From NCBI GenBank assembly GCA_900208305.1, contig OAPG01000017.1, positions 124,001 to 188,000 of the forward strand: a stretch of DNA of 64,000 nt. The letters run 5' to 3'. Source of the stretch: Melanopsichium pennsylvanicum (lineage: Eukaryota; Basidiomycota; Ustilaginomycetes; Ustilaginales). Below are positions 11,375 through 20,908 of the stretch, one piece after another. Made by a program: the position numbers and the translations under genes. A model generated the notes under the pieces. It ran no database searches, was not told where the DNA came from, and worked only from the letters and a program-made list of their open reading frames with translations. The stretch's first letter is position 1. Each line of letters opens with the position of its first letter.

Positions 11375-12372
11375 TTATCGGATTTTCTGCCGCAGCTTCA
11401 CGACGACAGTCCCAAGCAAATAATACCAGTCAGAACTTACCTCGCATTCAACAGCTTCTCGGCCGACCTGTCAAAAAGGAAAGAGATCATGCATCGTCAA
11501 AACCCAAAGCCATCAGGTCAAAGTATGCAGCAGAGAGAGTTGATGCGTGCCAACTTACATTGCGAGCGACAGTGTTCCAATCAACATTGTACTTTCTCAC
11601 AAACATCTCGTGAAAGAGCAGCATCATTTCCTCGCCCGTCCATTTACCCTGTTAAGGAAATGCAATAGATCAAGTCCATTTCTCTCTTGTGGCTGTTAGT
11701 CACTCTTGCGCTTCATCTTCGTATTGCATCCAACGAGTGGACGAGAGGATCCTACCTTGCGTTCGAACGCTTTAGTCTTCCCTCCCGCCTTGGTAGGTGA
11801 AGCATGCGTATTTTCGACGCTTGTACTGCTATCAGCTTGGGTGGCCTGAATTCAAGAGCAAGCAGGAGCTTTCTTCTTGTATACCCGCTTCTTCTTTACC
11901 AAAATTTCCTCGATTTCTTCGCCTTTGCCATCAGCAGTCCCATCCTCAGCAGCTGAACTGGGTAGCAGATTCCCGAGTAAGGAGAGGGGTAGGCAAGGCA
12001 AGACTGCCTAGAGGAATCACTTCCTCTTCATCGTCAGTGTCGTCAAAGCTGACCAATTCGTGCGTGTCGTATTCGCTAACATCAGAAGCCTCACCTCCTG
12101 TGTTGGAGGAAACCTACTTCATATGAAAGCTGATATCGGTGGTGATGGGATCCTAAGGACTGAGTGTAGTCGTGTGGTAGGCTCTCGACGTCTTACTGTA
12201 AATTTTCCAAGTGAGGATAGGTGTCTGTCGGACAGAGGAGCATGGAAGAATAGCGACAAGAGCAATCGAAGGCTTGGGAGTCAAATTGAGCTTTTTATGC
12301 CACACGCGATCCAAACGAGGGGGACAGCGGCAAGTGTTCAAAGGAGGTTTACAAAGAAGCACAGGGATACAT
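11375..12372 (-). CDS. SANT/Myb-like domain protein, many short exons
   Basis: Eight exons join in frame to about 149 residues: 12372-12353, 12272-12197, 12152-12118, 12075-12021, 11944-11900, 11845-11756, 11648-11559, 11467-11441, with a last piece 11386-11375 carrying the stop. That makes nine coding segments. Every intron proposed is GT-AG, and removing them clears all stops. The C-terminal part reads G-K-W-T-G-E-E-M-M-L-L-F-H, then V-D-W-N-T-V-A-R-N-V-G-R. This is the tryptophan-spaced pattern of a single SANT/Myb repeat, though shortened at the end. Before it come an acidic D-D-T-D-D-E-E-E stretch and a Lys-rich linker. The last five coding segments are well supported; the first two are weak. 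Possible roles are DNA or histone-tail binding, but no specific orthologue is recognised. Its upstream end lies 255 bp from the CPY stop. Confidence 0.55.
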
Positions 12373-12627
12373 TCGTTATGCGGGACTTGCTAGCGGGACA
12401 AGAGGGAATACAAAGCCTGCACACGAGTTCCGCACCTCACATGCAAGTGAGTTTCATCATCAAGTTCTGTTGGCGTTCTAGATTGGCGGAGGTTCTAGGG
12501 CATAGAGGCCAAGATAGAAAAATAGACACTTTGATTCCGCAATCAGTAAGAGCGAAAAAAATCGTCTATACAGGAGGTCTTCCGCTCAACCGCCAAGATT
12601 TCATACTTTCAATTCTAGACAGGAGGA

Positions 12628-14427
12628 TTAGAGCTGTTGGCCGTCCAACCACCTGTTCAACATGGCAAGTGCAGCATCTGGTTGATCATATGGCACCATG
12701 TGCCCGGCTTCGTATACAGTGGCCCAAGTCAATCCACCTCCACTCTGAGTCCTACCTGCCGTTTCGCCATCTACAACCCAGTCGTAGCTCTTTCCCTTCT
12801 TCCAAGCCTCGCTTCCACTCCAATCCAGCGTCGAGACCCACTCGTAGTTTCCATTGTGATTGCAGATCCAGTCCAGAGTTCCGACATAGATCAATGCCTT
12901 GATTCCTCTCTCGAGCAGACCTGCAACGTTGAAGCCGTTGTCATGCGCCATATCGAGCATGCTGCTAAATCCGGCGTTGACGTCCTCATTGCAACTGGCA
13001 AACTTTCCAATCTGATCTTTGGGCATCGCACCCACAAGGTTTCTAACATCATCCCTGTCGAGGTACTTTCTAATGTCGTCCGTCACATCGTAGCAGAGGT
13101 TGGGAGAGAGACCGGACTTGCAGTCGTCCTTGATGTTGTATGGATTCTGACCGGTGTAGAAGTAAGGCGCTTCGATTTCGTCCGAGCACTTGTTGAGCCA
13201 GAGTTCGCACACATCGCGGTTGTACGAGTCAACACAGTGTGCAGCCAGCTGCTTTTTGCACTGCGGAACGTAAGTGTGCATACGCTTGCATTGTTGGATG
13301 CTCAGAATGGGTTCCACACCCCCGCGCTTTGTGCAGGTCATGTCATAGTATCCCGAGATCTGCTTGCTGACGTCTGTCAAGCCGTTACCGATGAGAATAC
13401 CCTTGAGCTTGACCAGCTCATCCTTATTAACCTTCTTGCCCGCTTTGAGAGCCTTACGTTCAATAGCCTGGTTACGATCAGCCACCTCGGAAGCAAAGAT
13501 GGGGATGTAACGACCACCGTAGGACTCGCCAGCCATGTAGAAATCGTTGTTCCTGAATCGCTCAAATGCGGTGAAGAAGACGCGAAGGAAAGCGTAAACG
13601 TCCCTGGCGGCTTCTTCGGTGGTATAGACTCGCTGATCGGTCTTGGAGTAAGAGTATCCGACGCCGACGGGCTGGTCGATGAAGAAGACGTTTGCTCGGT
13701 TTGTCCAGGATTGCGGGTGCCACTTGGTTCCGTTGATAGGAGGACCGGGAGAGAGCTTGCCACCTCGTTCAGGGATCCGGCAGGGGCCCAGCTCCATGAA
13801 CAGGCCGAGAGAGGAAGAGCAGCCGGGGCCGCCGTTGGTCCAGAGGATCACAGGATCGTTGGAGGGATTGGAACGAGATTCGAAAAAGTAAAACCAAAGC
13901 GACTTTCCGCCATAAGCAGTGTCGATGTAGCCAGACCACGAAGTGACAGTAGGGTCACAGAAAGCTTGCGGATCAATATCGTGCTCCTTAAGCTCAGAGG
14001 CAGGAGGAGGAGAGTAGAGTTGCTTGATGCGGATCGAGACGGAAGGGAAGTCGCGATGGGTGAGGAGTGTAAAATCGCCGTTCTGAGAGGCAACGATTTG
14101 TTCGGTGTTGGCAGAGCCAAAAGCGGCTGCAGAGATAGCGTCAAGAGGAAGTTCGACGCGAGCAAGTCCACGGATACCTGAGGGTAAAGTCAAGAGAGAA
14201 TCCATCTGGGATTGGGCGCCAGAGGCAGAAGCACCGATAGCGGCAGCAGCAGCAGTGTCAAGATCCTTTTCAGTCTCGAGATAGGTACCAGGAGGCGAAG
14301 CAGCAGCCCATCGACCGTTTGTTCGGAGACCGATACCCATGTTGAGCTGGACAGCCTCGAGACTAGCAGCTGACACGGTTATGGCGAGCACCGCCGCGAG
14401 GCATGAGAAGAAGGCAAAGCTCCTCAT
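12628..14427 (-). CDS. PRC1: Vacuolar carboxypeptidase Y (serine carboxypeptidase, S10)
   Basis: 599 residues from the ATG at 14427. I prefer this over the longer frame opening at 14547 because it begins with a classic signal peptide (M-R-S-F-A-F-F-S-C-L-A-A-V-L). The propeptide spans roughly residues 20-150. The mature enzyme shows W-T-N-G-G-P-G-C-S-S (about 196), the nucleophile in G-E-S-Y-G-G (Ser302), the acid in V-G-T-L-D-W (Asp519), and the base in E-A-G-H-M-V-P (His576). Cysteine-rich stretches between residues 365 and 445 match the disulfide-bonded insert of yeast CPY. It removes C-terminal amino acids from peptides in the vacuole after ER entry and Golgi sorting. One possible N-glycosylation site lies at N-G-T near 232. 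It is divergent from the PRCC-like gene. Confidence 0.96.
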   Translation of the reverse strand: MRSFAFFSCLAAVLAITVSAASLEAVQLNMGIGLRTNGRWAAASPPGTYLETEKDLDTAAAAAIGASASGAQSQMDSLLTLPSGIRGLARVELPLDAISAAAFGSANTEQIVASQNGDFTLLTHRDFPSVSIRIKQLYSPPPASELKEHDIDPQAFCDPTVTSWSGYIDTAYGGKSLWFYFFESRSNPSNDPVILWTNGGPGCSSSLGLFMELGPCRIPERGGKLSPGPPINGTKWHPQSWTNRANVFFIDQPVGVGYSYSKTDQRVYTTEEAARDVYAFLRVFFTAFERFRNNDFYMAGESYGGRYIPIFASEVADRNQAIERKALKAGKKVNKDELVKLKGILIGNGLTDVSKQISGYYDMTCTKRGGVEPILSIQQCKRMHTYVPQCKKQLAAHCVDSYNRDVCELWLNKCSDEIEAPYFYTGQNPYNIKDDCKSGLSPNLCYDVTDDIRKYLDRDDVRNLVGAMPKDQIGKFASCNEDVNAGFSSMLDMAHDNGFNVAGLLERGIKALIYVGTLDWICNHNGNYEWVSTLDWSGSEAWKKGKSYDWVVDGETAGRTQSGGGLTWATVYEAGHMVPYDQPDAALAMLNRWLDGQQL

Positions 14428-14883
14428 GATTTGATTAGCTATTGCGAGGAAGAGTGACAACGAAGAGCTCTTGAATGTTGCGTGAATTGTGTTTGCAAGA
14501 AGAAGGAAGGGATAATATGCAAAGCTAGGAGATGGAGTCACATCCACACCTATTGATCAAAGCAAAGCAAGCAAAGCAAACTGATCCAAAGCGGGACGGT
14601 GTGGTCCGCAGACTCGAATGACTGACTGACTGACACTGTGAAGGTGCACAAGAACGCACGAGCCGCCTCTGTCGAGTGCTGTTCGCGCATGTGGATTGCC
14701 GTTTAAATAGAAGGCCGAGCAGATGCGTTTTCAAGGGTCCATATCAGGATCTAACAAACTTTACGTCTTTTTTTTTCGAGCCCTGCAGTCTACCATATCG
14801 CCCAGAGTATGTTGGAGAAACCTCCACCTTGTCAGTCTAGCCTTTGTTCCTCCATCATCAACAGCTGCGCTCACTTACACAGC
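14428..14883. promoter_or_regulatory. Divergent promoter between CPY and the PRCC-like gene
   Basis: 456 bp separate the two outward start codons. It includes the direct repeats of GACT (14619-14634) and AAGCAAAGCAAGCAAAGC near 14560-14577, and a T tract near 14768. An in-frame ATG at 14809 could extend the PRCC-like protein by 25 residues, but those residues do not resemble the family's conserved N-terminus. Confidence 0.45.
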
Positions 14884-16332
14884 ATGTCAGGCTTGGCATC
14901 GCTAGCAGGATACGACAGCGACTCGGATACGGACCAAGATGTTCCATTCGACTCATCCAATGTAGCTTCAACGAGCAGCAGTGCCAAAGCGGCAGCTGAT
15001 GCAACCAAGCCATCAAGTTCCAAACTCGGCTCGCTTCTACCCACGCCAAACTCTGGCCTATCGTCAATGCTCCCTCCTCCATCCTCATTCTCATACTCGC
15101 ACACAGCCAAAGCAAAATCAAGAGATAGCTGCCTTTCGCTACCTCCGCCCTCAGCAACAACCAAACGCAAGATAATCAGAATCGACTCGACCCACTTAAC
15201 CATTGGCAGTCAAGATGGGCAGAATTCGGATGAAGAGGCTCGACGCGAATCCGAGGTCAAGAAGTCGAAGATCGCACCAAGCCTATCGTCATCCAAGCAC
15301 TCATTGTTCGGCATGCTGCCGGCACCCAAGCGGAAAGATGGCGAAGTGTTGGCGGAAAGGAAGAGGGAAGCGGAGTTAAGAAAGATTGCCAAGGCGCTGG
15401 ATGAGACTGACGCCCAAAGGCTGTGCGAGGTACCATTGAGTATTTCAGACCACGCTTCAGAAGAGCAAGAGGCGGATGAGGCAGAAACAGTGGAAGCAGA
15501 CGCGCCAATCGTGAAGACCAATGGAAAGAACAATGATGCATTCAGAGCAATGCTTGGACTCAAACCTGCTGCCAAGAAGCAGCCTACGCACGCAGTCGCC
15601 TCTTCTTCAACATCGCAAGCTGAATTACCCGAGCCTTCACCTCTGATCACAGCTAAATCAATTGCGCGCGAATCAATCGATCCCATACCTAAATCGACAT
15701 CTACCTGGGCCGAATCTACACCAACAGACTTCTTCTCACTTGGTTCGACCTGTCCCAATACTGGCACATCATCATACAAATCGTCCATGCAGATATCAGC
15801 AGCACCCGTCATTGACCTTGCCGAAACGCAACATTCAACAGATCAATCCCATACCCAAGATGACGTTGCCGAATATCCCGGATGGCAGCTTGATCCCGAC
15901 GGTAGCTGGGTCCCCGTCACACCACAGGCACAAGCCCAATTTGCTGCTTACCAATACTCTCTTTCCCATCCCTCCGCCGCCTCTACCAATCCATCCTCTC
16001 GCAGTGAATCCAACCTCGATGGTACGCGTGATCTCCTCGCCGCGGGACTCACACCGGACGACATAGCCGCATTCGATGCGTCCAGCGCTGCCCGCGAGGC
16101 ATACGTGCAAAATGGGGAAGACGAAGACAGCGACAAGTATGCCGCAGCTGCAGAGTTTGCAGCAGGGAATAGAGAGTTGCAGCAAAGAAAACCAGGCATG
16201 CTCAAGGGGCTGAGAAAGGGTCAGTTGAGCAGCCTGGTAAGTTTGGCCAATGAAAATCGTAAGAAGCTGGAGCAGAGGTGGCAGAGAGGCCGAGATGCGC
16301 AGGCGCAGAAGGCAAAGCGATATGGATGGTAA
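14884..16332 (+). CDS. PRCC-like nuclear protein
   Basis: 482 residues, intronless. The N-terminus M-S-G-L-A-S-L-A-G-Y-D-S-D-S-D resembles the start of PRCC family proteins. The C-terminus carries the PRCC pattern: G-L-T-P-D-D-I, then K-G-Q-L-S-S-L-V-S-L-A-N-E-N, then K-L-E-Q-R-W and a final A-K-R-Y-G-W. A W-Q-L-D-P-D-G-S-W-V-P segment (about residues 333-343) lies between. The middle is disordered and Ser-rich. Mammalian PRCC is a nuclear protein linked to spliceosomes and to MAD2L2; fungal members are little studied. I chose the start at 14884 because of the conserved N-terminal motif. Nuclear localisation and a splicing link are inferences from the family. Confidence 0.75.
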   Translation: MSGLASLAGYDSDSDTDQDVPFDSSNVASTSSSAKAAADATKPSSSKLGSLLPTPNSGLSSMLPPPSSFSYSHTAKAKSRDSCLSLPPPSATTKRKIIRIDSTHLTIGSQDGQNSDEEARRESEVKKSKIAPSLSSSKHSLFGMLPAPKRKDGEVLAERKREAELRKIAKALDETDAQRLCEVPLSISDHASEEQEADEAETVEADAPIVKTNGKNNDAFRAMLGLKPAAKKQPTHAVASSSTSQAELPEPSPLITAKSIARESIDPIPKSTSTWAESTPTDFFSLGSTCPNTGTSSYKSSMQISAAPVIDLAETQHSTDQSHTQDDVAEYPGWQLDPDGSWVPVTPQAQAQFAAYQYSLSHPSAASTNPSSRSESNLDGTRDLLAAGLTPDDIAAFDASSAAREAYVQNGEDEDSDKYAAAAEFAAGNRELQQRKPGMLKGLRKGQLSSLVSLANENRKKLEQRWQRGRDAQAQKAKRYGW

Positions 16333-16768
16333 TATGATACAGTTCCATCCAGTGGCTCGAACCAAGCTATGATTCTGCTTTGTGATTGTGCTCTGTCCAA
16401 CACCAACATGTGAGCATGTCAATATGGTCGTGCCGGCTGGGATACAAAGTGAGCATCTGAGGCTGAGAAGGTGGTGGGTATGATCTAACAAATTGGATTT
16501 TTTTCTCCACGCTTATGTTGGGTTCACAAGCCAGCAAACGCCGCACTTTCAGACCGTCTTCCGAGCTTTTGTTTCCCAAGCTACCATCCTTGATACTGCC
16601 ATCATTTATCTCCTTCACAGCCATTCGTTCGTACTCAGCCTGTACCCCAATTCGCTACTTAACGGAGCGATTTCAGATCAACGGCGCTCGGCGAACAAAG
16701 CCTCCGATTGGTGGGCAAGAGGGACTCTGGCTCAGCAAGTCTTCGCAGAGAAAGCCGGGGTCGCAATC
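16333..16768. promoter_or_regulatory. Upstream region of TRAPPC11
   Basis: 436 bp between the PRCC-like stop and the chosen TRAPPC11 start. The TRAPPC11 frame stays open upstream to 16493, which could add 92 residues, but the added sequence lacks family resemblance. I treat it as promoter and leader. Confidence 0.45.
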
Positions 16769-19700
16769 ATGAACGCCTTTCCCCCCGAACTTTTGCAGCA
16801 TCACTTTGCTTGCATGCTAGTTACGGGGCTTACATCGCCAATCTCAAAATCTGTTACTCCTCCTACAACTGCTGCTGCTGCTGCTGCTGCCTCAGCACCA
16901 CCGACCACAGAAGCGTCCGAGACAACCGCACCGCCCGACCATCCCACAAAGGTTTTCCCGGATCTCACCAAATCTCTGCACGACATCCTCTCGGCCCGCG
17001 CCCGCAATGCCTTGTGGGATCCCGCAAGAGGCCGATCTGCCGTATTCCACACCATCTTTGCAGATCACAACGTTCGTCTTCCCCCTCTCAAGACAAAGCC
17101 TTCCCCGCGTCATGTCGCTCCCATCCCCTCCATCACCTGCGGCTCAGCTTCTACGCCCCCATCTGAAGCCTCAACCTCGGCCTTCGCCGCACTACCGCCG
17201 AGGTCACCACTCAGCCCCCTGCATCCAAATTCTCCTCAGTTTCCGGACGGCCTCATAGCCCCCGTGTGGGTCAGGAAGCATCGCGAACTCGTACCGAGTG
17301 TGTTCGTGGCATTTCACACTCTTCCCACAAATCAAGATATCGAAGAGGTGAGGAAAGCGGATCAAGATTTGATCAAAATTATCGCAGAGCGAAGGAGGAC
17401 TTTGACGGAGCGAGGGATCAAGTTGACTGTCGTGCTGCTAACGCAGAGGGAGATGCTCGATGATGCGCAGTTAGAAGTGAGGCTGTCCTCCATCAGAAGA
17501 TCAAGTGGCCTTGATTCCAGAGCGAGCTTGTTCGTTCTTACCCCGGTCACCAAATCCGAGCTTGGAGAGTTTGTTGCCTCCCTCCATTCTGCGCTGTACG
17601 ATTGTGCCGTGGACTACTACCGCGAGCATGCTCGGCGGGTGAAACGCAAACGTACACGCTACCCTCCTCCCCCTTCAACGCTACAGCCGATCGTGACTGC
17701 ACTTGGCACCCTGCCTCCTTCAAGCTCTAACGCAAAGCCCGTCAATGTTTCCGATATTTCCTGGCTCAGCCGCGAAGGCTGGATCATTCGCTCAGAGTAT
17801 AAACTAGCTCTCTTCGCTGAGCTCTCTGGAGACATCCCCGAAGCGCTGCTCCGCTACCGCGAAGCCTACGACCTCTTGTGCACAACCCGAACCTGCCTTC
17901 TCGGATCGACACTAATGCTTCCCCCTCGCACCAAGCGATGGGCTGAGGCCAAGGTTCTTGCAGACACACTCAATATTCGCATATGCAAGCTCATGCTTTA
18001 CCAAGATAGCGGCGAAGGAGCAGCAATGTTTTTCAGAAAGCATCTGAGTAGATTCACGGAGCTTAGTACCGGTTGGGGTATTGGCAGTATGACCTTTGAA
18101 TATTGGTCATGGCTCTCAAAGCAGTATCGCATGTTTGGAGAACTCATCGAAGCCGCTACCCGACCTATCCAAGGCTCTCCATTACCCGCCTTCCAGCTGC
18201 CGACGCATGCCCCACCGTTGCCATCAAAGCTTTTGCATCCCGATACGCTATCAAGATACTCTGATGGCAGAGGTGGGGTGGAAGCTCCTTCGGGAATGCT
18301 TTTGCCAAATTCAAACGCAGTATCCGTCTGCATCGCCCCATACAACACGTTGCAAACCCCCGGAACGTACTTTCACCTCGCTGCGCTCTGCACGGTTGAA
18401 CGTCGAGCACGCTTCCTTCGAGCTATTTCCGCGTCCAGCATCTCCTCTTCCGATGAAGAGTTCGAAGGGAGTCCGCTGGCGCACGAACGAAAAGTGGACC
18501 ATACAGCACAGCTTACAGAAATGCTGACCAAAGCCTACGACGCGTTCAAAAGGAACAGGTTGCATCGAAGTGCGCTCATGGTCGCTAGTAGGATCGCCAC
18601 AGCGTACTACGATGGAGGACAGATGAAAATGGCGCTGAAGTTTCTTGAGAGGATCGTGAGGAGTTATGGTAAAGATGAGGTGGAGGAGGTAAGAGCAAGT
18701 CTGGTTGAAGTGGCGATTGCTGCAGCTATAGGGGCGGGGGACAAGAGAAGCGCTGCTAGGATGTTGATGGAGGTGATGGATCCTAAACTGCCGATGGACA
18801 GAGAAAAGCGACAAGGGTTGGTGGGCGGCTTGAAGACGTTCTTGAGCCAAAATGCAGGCACACCTGATGGACAAGTTAAAAGAGACGACGCGGCAAATGA
18901 CAATATAAAAGGTGCGGAAGAAAGCAGAAACAGTCCAATCACTAGTGTGGTAGCCAACTTTGTTGAAGTTGTCCCGGTCTTTCCAGCATCCGAGGTTGAT
19001 TTCGGGTCTAGCGTGCCGTTCCAATTGGTCTTGCGCAATACTGCCCAGATCTCCCTGCTTGACATCTTCTCTGTCTCGCGCCTCACGTTTACGCTCACCA
19101 CTGGCCAAGACTCTTCTGAAACAATCATCTCGATCACCTCGAACAATGCCATTCAAGCCTCAGAATCCTCTGGACCAGTTATCGTCCAAGTTGGCATGCT
19201 TGACCCAACCTCCCCGACGCCTCCGGAGCCGCAATCTGCGAACCTCTCTGAGGCATTTTTGACAGAGGGCTTGATTGCATGCCAAGGATCTCTCAAGGCA
19301 AGTCAAGAAGGGTCGGTGCGCGTTTCCAAAGCGACTCTTCACGCAGTACAACTAAGTGATGGGCTTGAAGTGGAACTAGACTTGCCTTTGGCGCCGTTTG
19401 GTGCGTCGCTTTCAGAACCGTCTTTGAAAACAGGTCACTGGTTGTTGTCCAGCGGAAAGAACTTGGCCGTCACGCAGCGGCTAGACCCATCAGTGACATT
19501 GGTCAGACCACAACGATTTGATGTGGATGTAGTTGCCACAGCTCCGGCGGTCGGTGGATACGTCGACGAGAGGATACCTATCAGGGTGGATGTGCATAAC
19601 AAGGAAAACAAGGCGGTGCAAGTGTGGATGTATGCCACATTGCAGCCTTCTTACGACGGTGCACGCGATACACTGTGCTGTTCTGAGGAGGAAGGAAAAG

Positions 19701-20908
19701 AGGAGGTGGGTGGACAATCGGTGAAAGGAGTCTGTATTGGCGAAATAGGAGCAGGAGACAAGGCAGAGAAGGTGATTTGGTTGACGAGTAGGCAAGCAGC
19801 TGGGGTGAGAACGGTGAATGTTAGTGTACGCGTAATGACGGATAGGGAGGGCGAAGAGGTGAATATGGAAGCACTGCCTGTGGCAGCGAGCGCAAGCGTT
19901 GCTGTGCCTGTTGGATTGTTGTTCTTTGCAAAAAGTTGGTCGCAACGCGTTGGACGCGAGCAGCGGAAAAAGAAGCAAGGCGGGGTTAAAGGTTTGCTGG
20001 ATTTGGATTCTGACTCGGAATTGGAAGAATGTGAGGAAGGCAAAAGCGACATAGTGAGGGTTGGATTGGATGTTGAAATGGTTGGAGAGACTGTGATTGA
20101 AGTAACAAGTGTAGATCCCATCAGGGTTAGTGATGGGATGGAGATGGTTCAGGGTGGGATTAAAGGTGAGGAAGAAAGTGCGTTGGGTGAATGGTTGTTT
20201 AGGGATCGATTCAGTTTCTTTCGTCAACTTTGTCGCGATCATGATTGGTTTGATGGATCTACTACCACCACTGCTGGTGGTAGAGGTGGTGGTATTGCAT
20301 GGCGAATTTCGTGGATTCGTACCAACAACGCTGGCTCTTGTTTGTCATGTTCTACTAGAAAGAATCACACTTTTATCCCGATCTCCCAACCCAGCAGCAA
20401 TCGGATCCAAACTTTAACCGAAAAATCATCTACCGGTTTAACCCTCACGCTTATTTACTCGACATCACAAAAGTTACACGTCCCTTTCGACATGGATCTA
20501 AGCGTTGAAAATCATGACGCTCGTCGGTCGTATTCACTTGTGATATCAGTGGATAGTGACGAACACTTTACTCAAGCTGGATCACGCAAACTCTCTTTAC
20601 CTTTCATGTTACCTGGACAAACGAGGAAGTTGGGCAATCTGGTGAGGTTGGTTCCACAGACGGTGGGAATTTGGCAAATCCCAAATATCGGAGTTAGAAT
20701 CCTAGATCCTAAAGACGATTCTTCAACTTTGAGCTTGATTAACTCGAATTATGTTGATGGTAAAATTGCAGATGAGGAGGTGGATGATGGTTTACTTCAA
20801 GACGACGTTTGGTCCAAATTGATCAGATTCGAGTATAAAGGAGCAGAAGAAACAAGAGTTACGAGCAAGGACGCCAAACGTTTACCAAGTGTCTTAGTTA
20901 GGCTCTAA
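16769..20908 (+). CDS. TRAPPC11: Trafficking protein particle complex subunit 11 (TRAPPC11, foie gras/gryzun)
   Basis: 1379 residues from the ATG at 16769, intronless. The start M-N-A-F-P-P-E-L-L matches the F-P-x-E-L opening of the family. Landmarks of the N-terminal half follow in family order: W-V-R-K-H-R-E-L-V-P-S near residue 165, a V-V-L-L-T-Q strand, the Y-Y-R-E-H-A-R-R-V-K region, F-A-E-L-S-G-D-I-P-E-A-L-L-R-Y-R-E-A-Y, and M-T-F-E-Y-W-S-W-L-S-K-Q-Y (foie gras alpha-solenoid, about 350-620). Beta-rich gryzun-type sequence occupies the C-terminal half. A polyalanine tract (16868-16890) interrupts the N-terminus. TRAPP III acts in ER-to-Golgi and autophagic membrane traffic. Usual length is about 1130 residues in humans; the excess here lies in low-complexity inserts. 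Confidence 0.9.
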   Translation: MNAFPPELLQHHFACMLVTGLTSPISKSVTPPTTAAAAAAASAPPTTEASETTAPPDHPTKVFPDLTKSLHDILSARARNALWDPARGRSAVFHTIFADHNVRLPPLKTKPSPRHVAPIPSITCGSASTPPSEASTSAFAALPPRSPLSPLHPNSPQFPDGLIAPVWVRKHRELVPSVFVAFHTLPTNQDIEEVRKADQDLIKIIAERRRTLTERGIKLTVVLLTQREMLDDAQLEVRLSSIRRSSGLDSRASLFVLTPVTKSELGEFVASLHSALYDCAVDYYREHARRVKRKRTRYPPPPSTLQPIVTALGTLPPSSSNAKPVNVSDISWLSREGWIIRSEYKLALFAELSGDIPEALLRYREAYDLLCTTRTCLLGSTLMLPPRTKRWAEAKVLADTLNIRICKLMLYQDSGEGAAMFFRKHLSRFTELSTGWGIGSMTFEYWSWLSKQYRMFGELIEAATRPIQGSPLPAFQLPTHAPPLPSKLLHPDTLSRYSDGRGGVEAPSGMLLPNSNAVSVCIAPYNTLQTPGTYFHLAALCTVERRARFLRAISASSISSSDEEFEGSPLAHERKVDHTAQLTEMLTKAYDAFKRNRLHRSALMVASRIATAYYDGGQMKMALKFLERIVRSYGKDEVEEVRASLVEVAIAAAIGAGDKRSAARMLMEVMDPKLPMDREKRQGLVGGLKTFLSQNAGTPDGQVKRDDAANDNIKGAEESRNSPITSVVANFVEVVPVFPASEVDFGSSVPFQLVLRNTAQISLLDIFSVSRLTFTLTTGQDSSETIISITSNNAIQASESSGPVIVQVGMLDPTSPTPPEPQSANLSEAFLTEGLIACQGSLKASQEGSVRVSKATLHAVQLSDGLEVELDLPLAPFGASLSEPSLKTGHWLLSSGKNLAVTQRLDPSVTLVRPQRFDVDVVATAPAVGGYVDERIPIRVDVHNKENKAVQVWMYATLQPSYDGARDTLCCSEEEGKEEVGGQSVKGVCIGEIGAGDKAEKVIWLTSRQAAGVRTVNVSVRVMTDREGEEVNMEALPVAASASVAVPVGLLFFAKSWSQRVGREQRKKKQGGVKGLLDLDSDSELEECEEGKSDIVRVGLDVEMVGETVIEVTSVDPIRVSDGMEMVQGGIKGEEESALGEWLFRDRFSFFRQLCRDHDWFDGSTTTTAGGRGGGIAWRISWIRTNNAGSCLSCSTRKNHTFIPISQPSSNRIQTLTEKSSTGLTLTLIYSTSQKLHVPFDMDLSVENHDARRSYSLVISVDSDEHFTQAGSRKLSLPFMLPGQTRKLGNLVRLVPQTVGIWQIPNIGVRILDPKDDSSTLSLINSNYVDGKIADEEVDDGLLQDDVWSKLIRFEYKGAEETRVTSKDAKRLPSVLVRL

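Noticed and set aside
11861..11960. Frameshifted pseudogene at the SANT locus
   Set aside because: The apparent frame change and stop codons vanish when two GT-AG introns (12020-11945 and 11899-11846) are removed.
12637..14181. 514-codon open frame on the plus strand
   Set aside because: It is antisense to carboxypeptidase Y, whose signal peptide, catalytic triad and disulfide pattern are all present on the minus strand.
14428..14547. 40-residue N-terminal extension of carboxypeptidase Y
   Set aside because: The internal Met starts a typical signal peptide; the extension would bury it.
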